In this document: positions 28,820 through 37,463 of the stretch, piece by piece
How the letters are laid out: each line of letters opens with the position of its first letter
Numbering within the stretch: position 1 is the first letter of the stretch
Assembly: GCF_011578045.1 (NCBI RefSeq)
Contig: NZ_CP049801.1
Span: 186,001 to 250,000 of the forward strand
DNA length: 64,000 nt
From: Acinetobacter shaoyimingii
GTDB taxonomy: Bacteria > Pseudomonadota > Gammaproteobacteria > Pseudomonadales > Moraxellaceae
Direction: 5' to 3'
The notes under the pieces: generated by a model
What the model was told of the DNA's origin: nothing
Seen by the model: only the letters and a program-made list of their open reading frames with translations
Database searches by the model: none
Translations under genes and position numbers: made by a program

Positions 28820-29915
28820 GTGGAAATTAATCCTTATCTAACCCAAATAAAAGACTTAACCGACCGTGGTCAAACTTTACGGGGGTATCTTTGACTACGA
28901 TCTGAAAAAAGAGCGTTTAGAAGAAGTCCTACGTGAATTAGAAGACCCTGCCATTTGGAATGACCAAAGCCGTGCGCAAGCTATGGCAAAAGAAAAGGGC
29001 GAGCTTGAGAATGTATTGAACGTTCTTGATGGTTTGGCGACGCAAATTGAAGATGCTCAAGCAATGCTTGATCTGGCTGTTGAAGCCGATGACGAAAGTT
29101 TATTGACAGATGTTCAGTCAGAACTGAGTACTGCGGAAGAAGAACTGGCAAAACTTGAATTTCGTCGCATGTTTAGTAATCCGATGGATCCAAATCCTTG
29201 CTATGTCGAAATTCAAGCGGGTTCTGGGGGTACAGAAGCGCAAGATTGGGCATCTATGTTACTCCGTATGTACATGCGTTGGATTGAACGTCATGGCTTC
29301 AAAGCTGAATTGATGGAAGAATCTGACGGTGATGTCGCAGGGATTAAATCTGCAACGATTCGTGTGGAAGGTGAGTATGCCTATGGCTGGTTACGTACTG
29401 AATCTGGCGTACACCGTTTAGTACGTAAGTCACCTTTTGACTCAGGTAACCGTCGTCATACGTCATTCTCAGCTGTATTTGTCTCACCAGAAATTGACGA
29501 TAATATCGAAATTGATATTAATCCTTCTGATGTTCGTACAGACACATATCGTGCATCGGGTGCGGGTGGTCAGCACATTAACAAAACGGATTCTGCGGTA
29601 CGTTTAACGCATGCACCAACAGGTATTGTGGTGGCGTGTCAGAACCAACGTTCACAGCATGCCAACCGTGATCATGCTTGGAAACAATTACGTGCAAAAT
29701 TGTACGAATTGGAAATGAGCAAACGTAATGAAGCAGCGCAAGCCCTTGAAGATTCGAAGTCTGATATTGGTTGGGGCAGTCAAATCCGTTCATATGTTTT
29801 AGATGACTCACGTATTAAAGACTTACGTACAGGCGTTGAAAACTCAAATACGGGTGCAGTGCTTGACGGTGACCTCGATAAATTTATCGAAGCGAGCTTA
29901 AAACAAGGACTTTAA
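28820..29915 (+). CDS. prfB: peptide chain release factor 2, with programmed +1 frameshift
   Basis: RF2 terminates translation at UGA and UAA. The gene is read in two frames: 24 codons from GTG 28820 to CTT 28889-28891, then an in-frame TGA (28892-28894). A +1 slip there restores the frame at GAC 28893 and continues to 29915, giving 364 residues, against 365 in E. coli. The slippery CTT TGA C is preceded at the correct distance by a GGGGG Shine-Dalgarno-like stimulator (28881-28885). The GGQ motif ([16 protein letters not shown]) lies near residue 250 and an SPF tripeptide (KSPFDSGN) near 205; both define RF2. High RF2 levels cause termination at the TGA, so the gene autoregulates. A terminator follows at 29960. 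Confidence 0.97.
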
Positions 29916-29958
29916 TTTAAGTCTTTAGTTTGAGTATGTTGATGTATTGATTGAGGAA

Positions 29959-29987
29959 AAGCAGAGATTAATTCTCTGCTTTTTTTA
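29959..29987 (+). terminator. prfB terminator
   Basis: AGCAGAGA/TCTCTGCT 8-bp stem (29960-29967 and 29973-29980) followed by seven T. Confidence 0.88.
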
Positions 29988-30108
29988 TGGATATCTGCCT
30001 TTAATCATGGTGCATGACATATTCAAATGACAGAGCAGAATAATGTTAGAATAATTACACTTGTACGGTCAGTGTTTATTTTTTAGTTGAAAAATGACGA
30101 TAAATTTA

Positions 30109-30154
30109 AATATCGTAAATTTTCGATATTAATATCTAAAAAAATCGATATAAT
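30109..30154 (+). promoter_or_regulatory. double inverted-repeat operator and -10 box before the ArsR-type gene
   Basis: A perfect 7-bp inverted repeat AATATCG/CGATATT (30109-30115 and 30124-30130) is followed at once by a second related dyad ATATC/GATAT (30132-30136 and 30147-30151). The second dyad runs into a TATAAT -10 box at 30149-30154. Two tandem sites of the same core over a promoter are typical of an autorepressed ArsR-family regulator. Confidence 0.6.
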
Positions 30155-30194
30155 GATTTTGTACAGTGCATATCATGAACTTGAGCGAAATGAG

Positions 30195-30497
30195 ATGGAC
30201 ACAGAAGCAATTTATAAAGCCTTATCAAACCCGATTAGACGTCAAATATTGCAATGTCTAAAAGATCCTGAGCACACCATTCCACAGGATGAATGTGTTT
30301 ATGATTTTAGTCGTGGTGTATGTGCAGGGCAGATTGAAAAGATTGCTGATGTTTCTCAATCCACCATGTCCAATCATTTGTCTGTGTTGCAACAGGCGGG
30401 TTTAGTCACCGTCACCAAACATGGTCAATGGTGTTATTTCTCTCGTAATGAAGCACTGATTCAGGATTTTTTATCGCATATACAACAATCACTCTAA
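30195..30497 (+). CDS. ArsR-family winged-helix transcriptional regulator
   Basis: A 100-residue DNA-binding protein. The start MDTEAIYKALSNPIRRQIL is the classical ArsR N-terminus. The recognition helix is ADVSQSTMSNHLSVLQQAGLVT (helix-turn-helix at about residues 50-70), followed by the wing VTKHGQWCYFSRNE. The ATG at 30195 is chosen because the family motif begins there; an upstream start would add 36 residues that run through the operator DNA. The metal-binding ELCVC motif in the alpha-3 helix is absent, but three cysteines (DECVY, GVCAG, QWCYF) could sense electrophiles. It is followed 50 bp downstream by an Old Yellow Enzyme gene that it probably controls. Confidence 0.82.
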   Translation: MDTEAIYKALSNPIRRQILQCLKDPEHTIPQDECVYDFSRGVCAGQIEKIADVSQSTMSNHLSVLQQAGLVTVTKHGQWCYFSRNEALIQDFLSHIQQSL

Positions 30498-30547
30498 GAC
30501 ATTTATCTAGGCGCTTCGCCTGTCATGTGGGTGATAAGGAATAAGCA

Positions 30548-31627
30548 ATGACTGATTTTTCAAGCCCAATTCAATTTGGCGAGCTAAAACTTAAAAATCG
30601 TGTCGTGATGGCACCTTTAACGCGTAGTCGTGCGACACCAGATCGTGTGCCGACTCCGATGATGGCTGAGTATTACGCTCAGCGTGCATCAGCAGGTTTA
30701 ATTATTTCTGAAGCAACGGTCATCTCTGAACAAGCCAATGGTTATGAAAATACGCCGGGGTTATTTAACGATGCACACGTACAAGGCTGGAAAGTGGTTA
30801 CAGATGCCGTGCATGCCAAAGATGGTTTGATTGTTGCGCAAATTTGGCATGTGGGCCGTGTCTCTCATCCTGATTTGCTCAACGGCGAAACACCTGTTTC
30901 GGCGAGTGCAGTAAAACAGGCAGGCTTTGTCAGTTTGCTTCGTCCAAAACGTGAATTTGTGATACCTCGTCCGCTTGAAATTGCTGAAATTCATGCAATT
31001 ACGGAGCAATATAAGCAAGCAGCGATTCGAGCTAAAGAAGCAGGCTTTGATGGTGTTGAACTTCATGCAGCCAATGGTTACTTGATCGATCAATTTCTTC
31101 AAAGTAAAACCAACCAACGTGATGATATTTATGGTGGATCTGTTGAAAATAGAGCACGATTCTTATTGGAAGTGGTTGATGCATTGATTGAAGTATGGGG
31201 TGCAGGTCGTGTCGGTGTGCATTTAGCACCACGTGGTGATGAGCACGATATGGGCGATGAAGATCCACGTGAAACTTTTGGTTATGCCTTAGAAGAACTG
31301 GGTAAACGCAAAATTGCCTTTTTCTTTACCCGTGAATATCTTGCAGAAGACAGTATTTCCCAAGATATGAAACAGCGCTCTGGTGGTGTGCCATATATTG
31401 CCAATATGAAACTCAGTCGTGAAGATGCTTTGGATTTATTGCAAAGTGGTCAAGCTGATGCAGTGTCTTTTGGTAAAGCCTATATTTCAAATCCAGATTT
31501 GTATGAGCGTTTAGTCCAAGATGCGCCATTGAATGAAATAAAGTTTGAAACCATGATTGGAACCAATGTGGCAGAAGGGTATATTGATTATCCTTATTTA
31601 TCAGAAAGTTTAGCGCACGCTGAATAA
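30548..31627 (+). CDS. Old Yellow Enzyme family alkene reductase (NemA-like)
   Basis: An FMN- and NAD(P)H-dependent reductase of activated C=C bonds, maleimides and nitro compounds; 359 residues. Family motifs are MAPLTRSRA near residue 21, QIWHVGRVSH near 101, the active-site HAANGYLIDQFLQ near 176 with the conserved His, Asn and Tyr, and RDDIYGGSVENRARF just after. The closest well-known relatives are E. coli NemA and Pseudomonas xenobiotic reductases. Control by the upstream ArsR-type gene is likely, comparable in logic to NemR-NemA but with a different regulator family. The real substrate cannot be told from sequence. Confidence 0.9.
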   Translation: MTDFSSPIQFGELKLKNRVVMAPLTRSRATPDRVPTPMMAEYYAQRASAGLIISEATVISEQANGYENTPGLFNDAHVQGWKVVTDAVHAKDGLIVAQIWHVGRVSHPDLLNGETPVSASAVKQAGFVSLLRPKREFVIPRPLEIAEIHAITEQYKQAAIRAKEAGFDGVELHAANGYLIDQFLQSKTNQRDDIYGGSVENRARFLLEVVDALIEVWGAGRVGVHLAPRGDEHDMGDEDPRETFGYALEELGKRKIAFFFTREYLAEDSISQDMKQRSGGVPYIANMKLSREDALDLLQSGQADAVSFGKAYISNPDLYERLVQDAPLNEIKFETMIGTNVAEGYIDYPYLSESLAHAE

Positions 31628-31746
31628 CTGAGATTAAAATGATGTGTAGGGCATCAGGATCTTTAGATTTTGAAAAGGGTTGTTTCACATATTGGGCTGT
31701 GAATATGCCGTTTTCAATGTATTGATGATGCCTGACACCAAGATTG

Positions 31747-33057
31747 ATGAATACGAGTTCGAGGTATTTCTTGACGACGCCATTGTGGTATAACGCAGCA
31801 CTTGCACTTTTAAAACCTTTGTATAAATGGCGTATTAAAAAACGTGCTGTCGATGAACAACAATTTCAACAAGAATGCCTCGAGCGTTTTGGTCCATTTC
31901 AACCTGTAAAAAATGTACAGGCTATTTGGTTTCATGTGGTGTCAGTGGGCGAGACCAATGCTGCTCAACCTCTGATAGAGCATTATTTGAAGTTGGGACA
32001 TCCTGTACTCGTCACCAATACCACCAAAACCGGGCAAGCAAGAGCGAAATCCTTATTTTTAAAAGCGCCTTATGAAACCTTGTTTCAGGCAGTATATTTG
32101 CCTGCGGATCAGAAAAAACTGATTGCAGATTTTTTTAAAAAGTATCAGCCGAAAATGTTGGTTTTGGTTGAAACGGAGCTATGGCCAAACTTGATAGCAC
32201 AAGCCAATCAAAGCCAAGTGCCCTGTGTTTTAGTCAATGCTCGGTTATCTGAGAAATCAGCCAAAGGCTATGGCAAAGTACCAAGTTTAACTGTGCCAAT
32301 GTTAAAAGGCTTACAGCAACTATTGGCGCAAGATCAAGCTTCTTTAACTCGGTTTATCGAACTCGGTGCGAAACAACAAAATAGCCATGTAGTGGGTAGT
32401 ATCAAGTTCGATATTCATGCACCGCAAATCTTTATAGATAAAGCGACACAATTAAAACGAGATTGGCATTTAGCAACGAGAAAAATCATTACCCTTGCTA
32501 GTACGCATGCACCAGAAGAGCAGAAATTATTACAAGGATTAAAATCATATTTAGCGCAAGATCCATCGTTATTGGTGATTGTGGTGCCTCGTCATCCAGA
32601 ACGTTTTGATGAAGTCTTTAAAGTAGCGCAAGGTTTAGGCCTAAATACACAGCGCCGTAGTTTAAATGAGTCTATACAAGCAGATACTCACGTGTATTTA
32701 GCTGACTCGATGGGTGAAATGTGGCTTTGGTATGCCTTAACCAATGTTTGTTTTGTCGGTGGGTCGTTGAATGAACCCGGCGGTGGCCATAATATTTTAG
32801 AGCCAATCGCTTTAGAGGTACCGACGGTGATTGGTCCAAATTATTTTAATTTCCAAACCATTGTCGATGAGTTTCTAAATGCCAATGCTGTTGCAGTGGG
32901 ACAAGATTCTGAGCTAGTTGCTCAATTGTTGATGCAATACTTACAGCAACCTGAGTCCGCAGCAGTGATTGCCAAAAATGCAAAAGTCATTATGCAAAAA
33001 AATTCAGGTTCTTTAGCAAAACATATTCAAGCGCTAGATCAGTATTTGAACGTATAA
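31747..33057 (+). CDS. waaA: 3-deoxy-D-manno-octulosonic acid (Kdo) transferase
   Basis: Transfers Kdo from CMP-Kdo onto lipid IVA at the inner membrane, building the inner LPS/LOS core. The protein is 436 residues from the ATG at 31747 (an in-frame TTG directly before it is less likely). It has an N-terminal membrane anchor; WFHVVSVGETNAAQPLI near residue 63, which contains the catalytic Glu; LVLVETELWPNL near 140; and the glycosyltransferase-B C-domain motifs VVPRHPERF near 278 and GGSLNEPGGGHNILEPIA near 340. It stands upstream of the small leader ORF and rsmE on the same strand. Confidence 0.95.
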   Translation: MNTSSRYFLTTPLWYNAALALLKPLYKWRIKKRAVDEQQFQQECLERFGPFQPVKNVQAIWFHVVSVGETNAAQPLIEHYLKLGHPVLVTNTTKTGQARAKSLFLKAPYETLFQAVYLPADQKKLIADFFKKYQPKMLVLVETELWPNLIAQANQSQVPCVLVNARLSEKSAKGYGKVPSLTVPMLKGLQQLLAQDQASLTRFIELGAKQQNSHVVGSIKFDIHAPQIFIDKATQLKRDWHLATRKIITLASTHAPEEQKLLQGLKSYLAQDPSLLVIVVPRHPERFDEVFKVAQGLGLNTQRRSLNESIQADTHVYLADSMGEMWLWYALTNVCFVGGSLNEPGGGHNILEPIALEVPTVIGPNYFNFQTIVDEFLNANAVAVGQDSELVAQLLMQYLQQPESAAVIAKNAKVIMQKNSGSLAKHIQALDQYLNV

Positions 33058-33091
33058 TTGCCACAGTACAGCCTCTAAGTAAGGAATTTAA

Positions 33092-33172
33092 ATGAATTTG
33101 CGTAGGCTTGTACTCACTTTTGATACGCCACGGCATATCCAATATTGTTTAGAGTCTCATGGGCTGTTATGA
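33092..33172 (+). CDS. 26-codon leader ORF overlapping the rsmE start codon
   Basis: An open frame of 26 codons with a strong ribosome site (TAAGGA, 33079-33084) before its ATG. Its TGA stop overlaps the rsmE ATG in an ATGA arrangement (33169-33172). The peptide starts MNLRRLVLTFDTPRH and matches nothing I recognise. rsmE has no convincing ribosome site of its own, so translation of this ORF would deliver ribosomes to it by termination-reinitiation. The peptide itself may have no function. Confidence 0.55.
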   Translation: MNLRRLVLTFDTPRHIQYCLESHGLL

Positions 33173-33888
33173 ATATCGTTTTATTGGATCCGCGACAAAC
33201 TGAATCAGAAATTTGGTCGATTACATCAGCACGCCAATTGGAACATCTACATACGCATCTTGACGTTAAAGCTGGTGATACGTTGAAAGTTGGCATCAAA
33301 AATGGAAAACGCTATCTCACTAAAATCGTGGAAATATCAGAAACGGCAATTTGCGTAAAGCCAATTCAGGAAGAGTCTGTACCTGCAAAATTACCCGTGA
33401 CTTTAATCGTCGCAATGCCACGTCCAAAAGTGTTACGTCGTCTAATTATGGACAGTGTCACCTTAGGCGTGGAAAAAATCATTTTACTGCACAGTTATCG
33501 TGTTGATAAAAGTTATTGGCAAACCCCCTTTTTACAGCAACTGGATCAATATGTGACATTGGGCTTAGAACAAGCTGGCGATACCATTGCACCACAAATT
33601 GAAATTTATAAGCGCTTTAAACCTTTTGTTGAAGATGTTTTGCCTACCATGATTTCAGACAATAAACCTGCTTTTGTTGCCCATCCCTATGCTGAAAAAG
33701 TCATGCCATTTGCCATTGATCATGCATGTACACTTTTGATTGGGCCGGAAGGTGGCTACATTCCTTATGAAATTGATTTGCTCAGGAAAAACGGCTGCCA
33801 AGCAGTGAGCTTAGGCAGCCGAATTATTCGAACAGAAACCGTAATTCCTTACGTATTGGGACGCTTATTTAGCGTTAGCACGACCTGA
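33169..33888 (+). CDS. rsmE: 16S rRNA (uracil-1498-N3) methyltransferase
   Basis: SPOUT-family methyltransferase that modifies U1498 in the decoding region of 16S rRNA, using SAM. The protein is 239 residues, normal. An N-terminal PUA-like domain begins MNIVLLDPRQ. The SPOUT core follows, with LGVEKIILLHSYR, and the C-terminal knot motifs LLIGPEGGYIPYEID near residue 187 and VSLGSRIIRTETVIPYVL near 212. The start at 33169 is where family homology begins. Its 3' end overlaps the 3' end of the convergent mscS-type gene by 24 bp. Confidence 0.95.
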   Translation: MNIVLLDPRQTESEIWSITSARQLEHLHTHLDVKAGDTLKVGIKNGKRYLTKIVEISETAICVKPIQEESVPAKLPVTLIVAMPRPKVLRRLIMDSVTLGVEKIILLHSYRVDKSYWQTPFLQQLDQYVTLGLEQAGDTIAPQIEIYKRFKPFVEDVLPTMISDNKPAFVAHPYAEKVMPFAIDHACTLLIGPEGGYIPYEIDLLRKNGCQAVSLGSRIIRTETVIPYVLGRLFSVSTT

Positions 33889-34851
33889 TTCAGACAGATC
33901 ATCACCCTCATTTCCACGGTACACTTTTACTTCTTGTACAGGGTAAGGAATGGAAATATTGTGTTCTGCAAATGCTTGAATCACTTGTTCTTGAACAGAA
34001 CTGATTGATGCTGCAGTTGTTGTTTCTGTGGTATCAACCCACCAACGGACATTCAAATTAATCGAAAAGTCTGCTAAAGCATTAACGTTCACCATAAAGC
34101 CAGGTTGGCTTAAAATAGTCGGATCGTTGTCCATGATTTTTAAAATAATGGATTTTGCTTCTTGGACGTTATCTTCATAACCAATACCCACTACAAACTC
34201 ACAACGACGACGTTGATAAGCGGTATTGACCGTAATTGGGCTGGTATAAACCGTCGCATTTGGAATCACTAAACGGCGACCATCAGGCGAACGTAAAAAT
34301 GTCGCACGGATTTGAATGTCTTCAACCGTTCCTTCCATGCCTGAGACAATAATATCATCACCAATTTTAAAGGGTTCACCCAGTAAAATTAGAATACCTG
34401 AGAGTAGGTTTTGAAAAATATCTTTAAATGCGAAACCAATGGCCACCGAGCCAATACCTAAAGCACTCATTAGCTGACCTGGTGTAAAGCCTGGAATGGC
34501 AATGACCATGGCAATGAGAAAGCCAATAAACATAATGGCTGAGCTTCCCACACGGTTTAAAACCAGAACTAAGTTTTGTCGAGTATAACTACGGTCTGCC
34601 AAAGCTTTTCGGACGAAAAACTTAAATAATTTTGAAAAAAGATAAAACAGGGTAAAAACAATCAGCGCGATACAAATATAAGGTAAGCGCTCCCAAAATC
34701 CTTCAACAAATTTATCGATGGTTGTGTATGCATCATTATATTTTGAGGTATGTGCAATCACTGTTTTTGCAGTCTTTTCACCCGCTTCATGTATGAGCTG
34801 AGTCGTCCCTTGGGCGACATCACTCAAGGTATTTTGTTGCTGTTCTGCCAC
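33865..34851 (-). CDS. MscS-family small-conductance mechanosensitive channel
   Basis: A 328-residue inner-membrane channel that opens under hypo-osmotic tension. After a hydrophilic N-terminus come three transmembrane segments (about residues 52-72, 95-115 and 120-145). The pore-lining TM3 reads ALGIGSVAIGFAFKDIFQNLLSGILILL, the MscS signature rich in Gly and Ala. The beta domain follows with GDDIIVSGMEGTVEDIQIRATFLRSPDGR and VIPNATVY. Length and order are those of an ordinary MscS rather than an MscK-type giant. It is convergent with rsmE. Confidence 0.93.
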   Translation of the reverse strand: MAEQQQNTLSDVAQGTTQLIHEAGEKTAKTVIAHTSKYNDAYTTIDKFVEGFWERLPYICIALIVFTLFYLFSKLFKFFVRKALADRSYTRQNLVLVLNRVGSSAIMFIGFLIAMVIAIPGFTPGQLMSALGIGSVAIGFAFKDIFQNLLSGILILLGEPFKIGDDIIVSGMEGTVEDIQIRATFLRSPDGRRLVIPNATVYTSPITVNTAYQRRRCEFVVGIGYEDNVQEAKSIILKIMDNDPTILSQPGFMVNVNALADFSINLNVRWWVDTTETTTAASISSVQEQVIQAFAEHNISIPYPVQEVKVYRGNEGDDLSESGRANAK

Positions 34852-35336
34852 GATATTTCCGTAGATAGGATTTTTGCCCTATTTTGCCTGAAATTATCAC
34901 AAAATAAAAACTTAAAACGTAGCTCTAAGCGGTGTGAAACGTAACGCATGTATTGTTATTTTTAATCATGTAAGAATGTCTAAATCGTGATTTTATGATT
35001 TTTAATTGTGGTTTTAGATTGATGATTGGCGAGTTTATATCTCGCTTGATCATCAACTTGGAGCAAATTGGTAAGAAAATGTTGTTTTTAGATAACGACA
35101 AAATGCTTCAATTTATCCATCTTAAGCCAGTATTTAAAAAAATTTTATTGAAAAACATCATGATAAATGAATGCATATTTTTACATGGAAAAATGCATGC
35201 AAACGCAGTTGAACAATGAAGATTTTGATTAAATATTCGACCAAAGCATGATTGTCGAATTGATTAAAGTATAATCATACTCCAGATATATGATAAAAAA
35301 TGATCAGTTGGATTATCAAACAATCTCGCGATGAGA
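34852..35336. other. non-coding region between mscS and acs
   Basis: About 480 bp of AT-rich DNA without a convincing gene. A 74-codon frame at 34995-35219 has no ribosome site or recognisable domain. A TATAAT at 35270-35275 lies about 90 bp before acs, without a good -35, which would suit an activator-dependent promoter. Confidence 0.45.
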
Positions 35337-35350
35337 TTGATATAAATCAA
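35337..35350 (+). promoter_or_regulatory. perfect FNR/ANR-type palindrome beside the acs ribosome site
   Basis: TTGAT-ATAA-ATCAA, an exact match to the FNR/ANR consensus TTGAT-n4-ATCAA. It lies 11 bp before the acs ATG and overlaps the start of its AAGGA ribosome site. A bound protein here would block, not activate. Whether the organism has an FNR-type regulator is not shown in the window. Confidence 0.4.
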
Positions 35351-35361
35351 GGATGTAAAAT

Positions 35362-37308
35362 ATGAATGAAATCTATCCAGTTCCAGAGCTATTTAAAAAA
35401 ACTGCCAGAACCAATGAGGCGCAATATTTTGAGCGTTATCAGCAATCGATTGATCATCCAGATGAGTTTTGGGCCGAAGCTGCGAAAAAATTGGACTGGA
35501 TTAAACCATTCACGCAAGTCAAAAATACCAACTTTGATAAAGACAACTATAAAGTCGAATGGTTTGCTGATGGTCAATTGAATGTCAGTGAAAACTGTTT
35601 AGATCGTCATTTAAAAGAACACCCACATAAGCCAGCGATTATTTGGGAAGGGGATCATCCTTCTCGTCATAAAATTATTTCATTTGAAGAACTGCATGAT
35701 GAAGTCTGTCGTTTTGCCAATGTGTTGAAGAAAAATGGCATTACCAAAGGGGATCGTGTGGTGCTATATATGCCAATGGTGCCAGAAGCAGCCATTGCGA
35801 TGCTCGCATGTACACGGATTGGCGCTGTGCATTGTGTGGTCTTTGGTGGCTTCTCGCCAGACTCTTTGGCAAGTCGTATTGATGATAGCCAAGCCAAAAT
35901 TATCATCACCGCTGATTCTGGTATGCGTGGCGGAAAACCTATTCCACTTAAAGAAAATGTAGATGCTGCTTTAGAGCTAGAAGGAACCAGTTCAGTCACC
36001 AATGTGATTACCGTGCATCGTACAGGCAACCCAATCACCATGAAAGACGGGCGTGATTTGTGGTATCACATGGAGATCATGACGGTCAATGATATTTGCC
36101 CGCCTGAGCCGATGAATGCAGAAGACCCACTGTTCATATTGTATACCTCAGGTTCAACAGGAAAACCAAAAGGTGTGCTACATACTACAGGCGGTTATTT
36201 AACTTTTGCGAACACAACTTTCCGTGAAGTATTTGACTTAAAACAAGATGATATTTTCTGGTGTACAGCAGATGTGGGGTGGATTACAGGGCACTCTTAT
36301 GTCCTTTATGGACCACTATCCAATGGAACCACGACATTGATGTTTGAAGGTGTGCCTCAGTATCCAACTTGGGCACGTACAGGACATATTGTCGATAAGC
36401 ATAACGTGACGATTCTCTATACTGCACCAACAGCGATCCGTGCCATGATGCGAGAGGGAGATGCTTTTATTCGTGAAAGCGACCGCAGTAGTCTACGTTT
36501 GCTAGGCTCTGTGGGTGAACCGATTAACCCTGAAGCATGGAACTGGTATTACACAGTAGTCGGTGAAAGCCGTTGTCCGATTGTTGACACATGGTGGCAA
36601 ACAGAAACAGGTGGCTTCATGATTACTCCTTTACCGGGAGCGACTGCCCTAAAACCAGGTTCAGCAACACGTCCATTCTTTGGTATTCAACCAGCTCTTG
36701 TCGATGCTGATGGCAAAGAAATTGAAGGTGAGGCTGAAGGGAATCTGGTCATTAAAGATTCTTGGCCGGGGCAAATGCGCACGATTTGGGGCGATCCTGA
36801 GCGTTTTATCGAAGCATATTTCTCGACTTATCCAGGCACCTATTTTACTGGAGATGGCGCACGTCGTGACAAAGATGGCTATTACTGGATTACTGGTCGT
36901 GTCGATGATGTCTTGAACGTGTCAGGTCACCGCTTAGGTACAGCAGAAATCGAAAGTGCATTGGTTGCACATGAACATGTCGCTGAAGCGGCTGTTGTAG
37001 GCATGCCACATGATATTAAAGGTCAAGGGATTGCAGCCTATGTCACTTTGCAAGCAGACACACCAGAATCTGAAGAGTTACGTAAAGAATTGGTGGTTTG
37101 GGTGCGTAAGGTACTCGGTCCTGTCGCAACACCAGATGCAATCTATTGGGCGCCGTCTTTACCAAAAACACGTTCGGGTAAAATTATGCGTCGTATTTTA
37201 AGAAAGATTGCAGCCAATGAAATTGATACATTAGGCGATACTTCAACATTGGCAGATCCGCAAGTCGTGAATCAGTTGATTTGTGAAGTGCGCACGCAGC
37301 ATATATAG
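35362..37308 (+). CDS. acs: acetyl-CoA synthetase (AMP-forming)
   Basis: Converts acetate, ATP and CoA to acetyl-CoA, the high-affinity route of acetate use. The protein is 648 residues (E. coli Acs 652). The AMP-binding core [20 protein letters not shown] lies near residue 262, WWQTETGG near 411, and [35 protein letters not shown] A8 hinge near 490-525. The regulatory lysine is in [13 protein letters not shown] near 607, the site acetylated by Pat-type enzymes to switch the enzyme off. Its expected regulators (crbS/crbR) and the acetate importer (yjcH-actP) lie 8-14 kb away in the same window. Confidence 0.98.
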   Translation: MNEIYPVPELFKKTARTNEAQYFERYQQSIDHPDEFWAEAAKKLDWIKPFTQVKNTNFDKDNYKVEWFADGQLNVSENCLDRHLKEHPHKPAIIWEGDHPSRHKIISFEELHDEVCRFANVLKKNGITKGDRVVLYMPMVPEAAIAMLACTRIGAVHCVVFGGFSPDSLASRIDDSQAKIIITADSGMRGGKPIPLKENVDAALELEGTSSVTNVITVHRTGNPITMKDGRDLWYHMEIMTVNDICPPEPMNAEDPLFILYTSGSTGKPKGVLHTTGGYLTFANTTFREVFDLKQDDIFWCTADVGWITGHSYVLYGPLSNGTTTLMFEGVPQYPTWARTGHIVDKHNVTILYTAPTAIRAMMREGDAFIRESDRSSLRLLGSVGEPINPEAWNWYYTVVGESRCPIVDTWWQTETGGFMITPLPGATALKPGSATRPFFGIQPALVDADGKEIEGEAEGNLVIKDSWPGQMRTIWGDPERFIEAYFSTYPGTYFTGDGARRDKDGYYWITGRVDDVLNVSGHRLGTAEIESALVAHEHVAEAAVVGMPHDIKGQGIAAYVTLQADTPESEELRKELVVWVRKVLGPVATPDAIYWAPSLPKTRSGKIMRRILRKIAANEIDTLGDTSTLADPQVVNQLICEVRTQHI

Positions 37309-37345
37309 GCTTCGATTTTTAAGCAAAAACGAATACTTATCTGGA

Positions 37346-37375
37346 ATACCGCTATTGAACATAGCGGTATTTTTA
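37346..37375 (+). terminator. acs terminator
   Basis: ATACCGCTAT/ATAGCGGTAT perfect 10-bp stem (37346-37355 and 37361-37370) followed by a T-rich tail. Confidence 0.88.
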
Positions 37376-37463
37376 TTTTTGGAATAAGGACTGCAAGCAT
37401 TGATATAAGTCAAAAGGCTTGAATCTGCTAAGCTTGAGGACAACTGCTATATGGATAACAACG

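Noticed and set aside
34995..35219. 74-codon plus-strand ORF between mscS and acs
   Set aside because: No ribosome site, low complexity rich in Ile/Lys/Met, no recognisable family.
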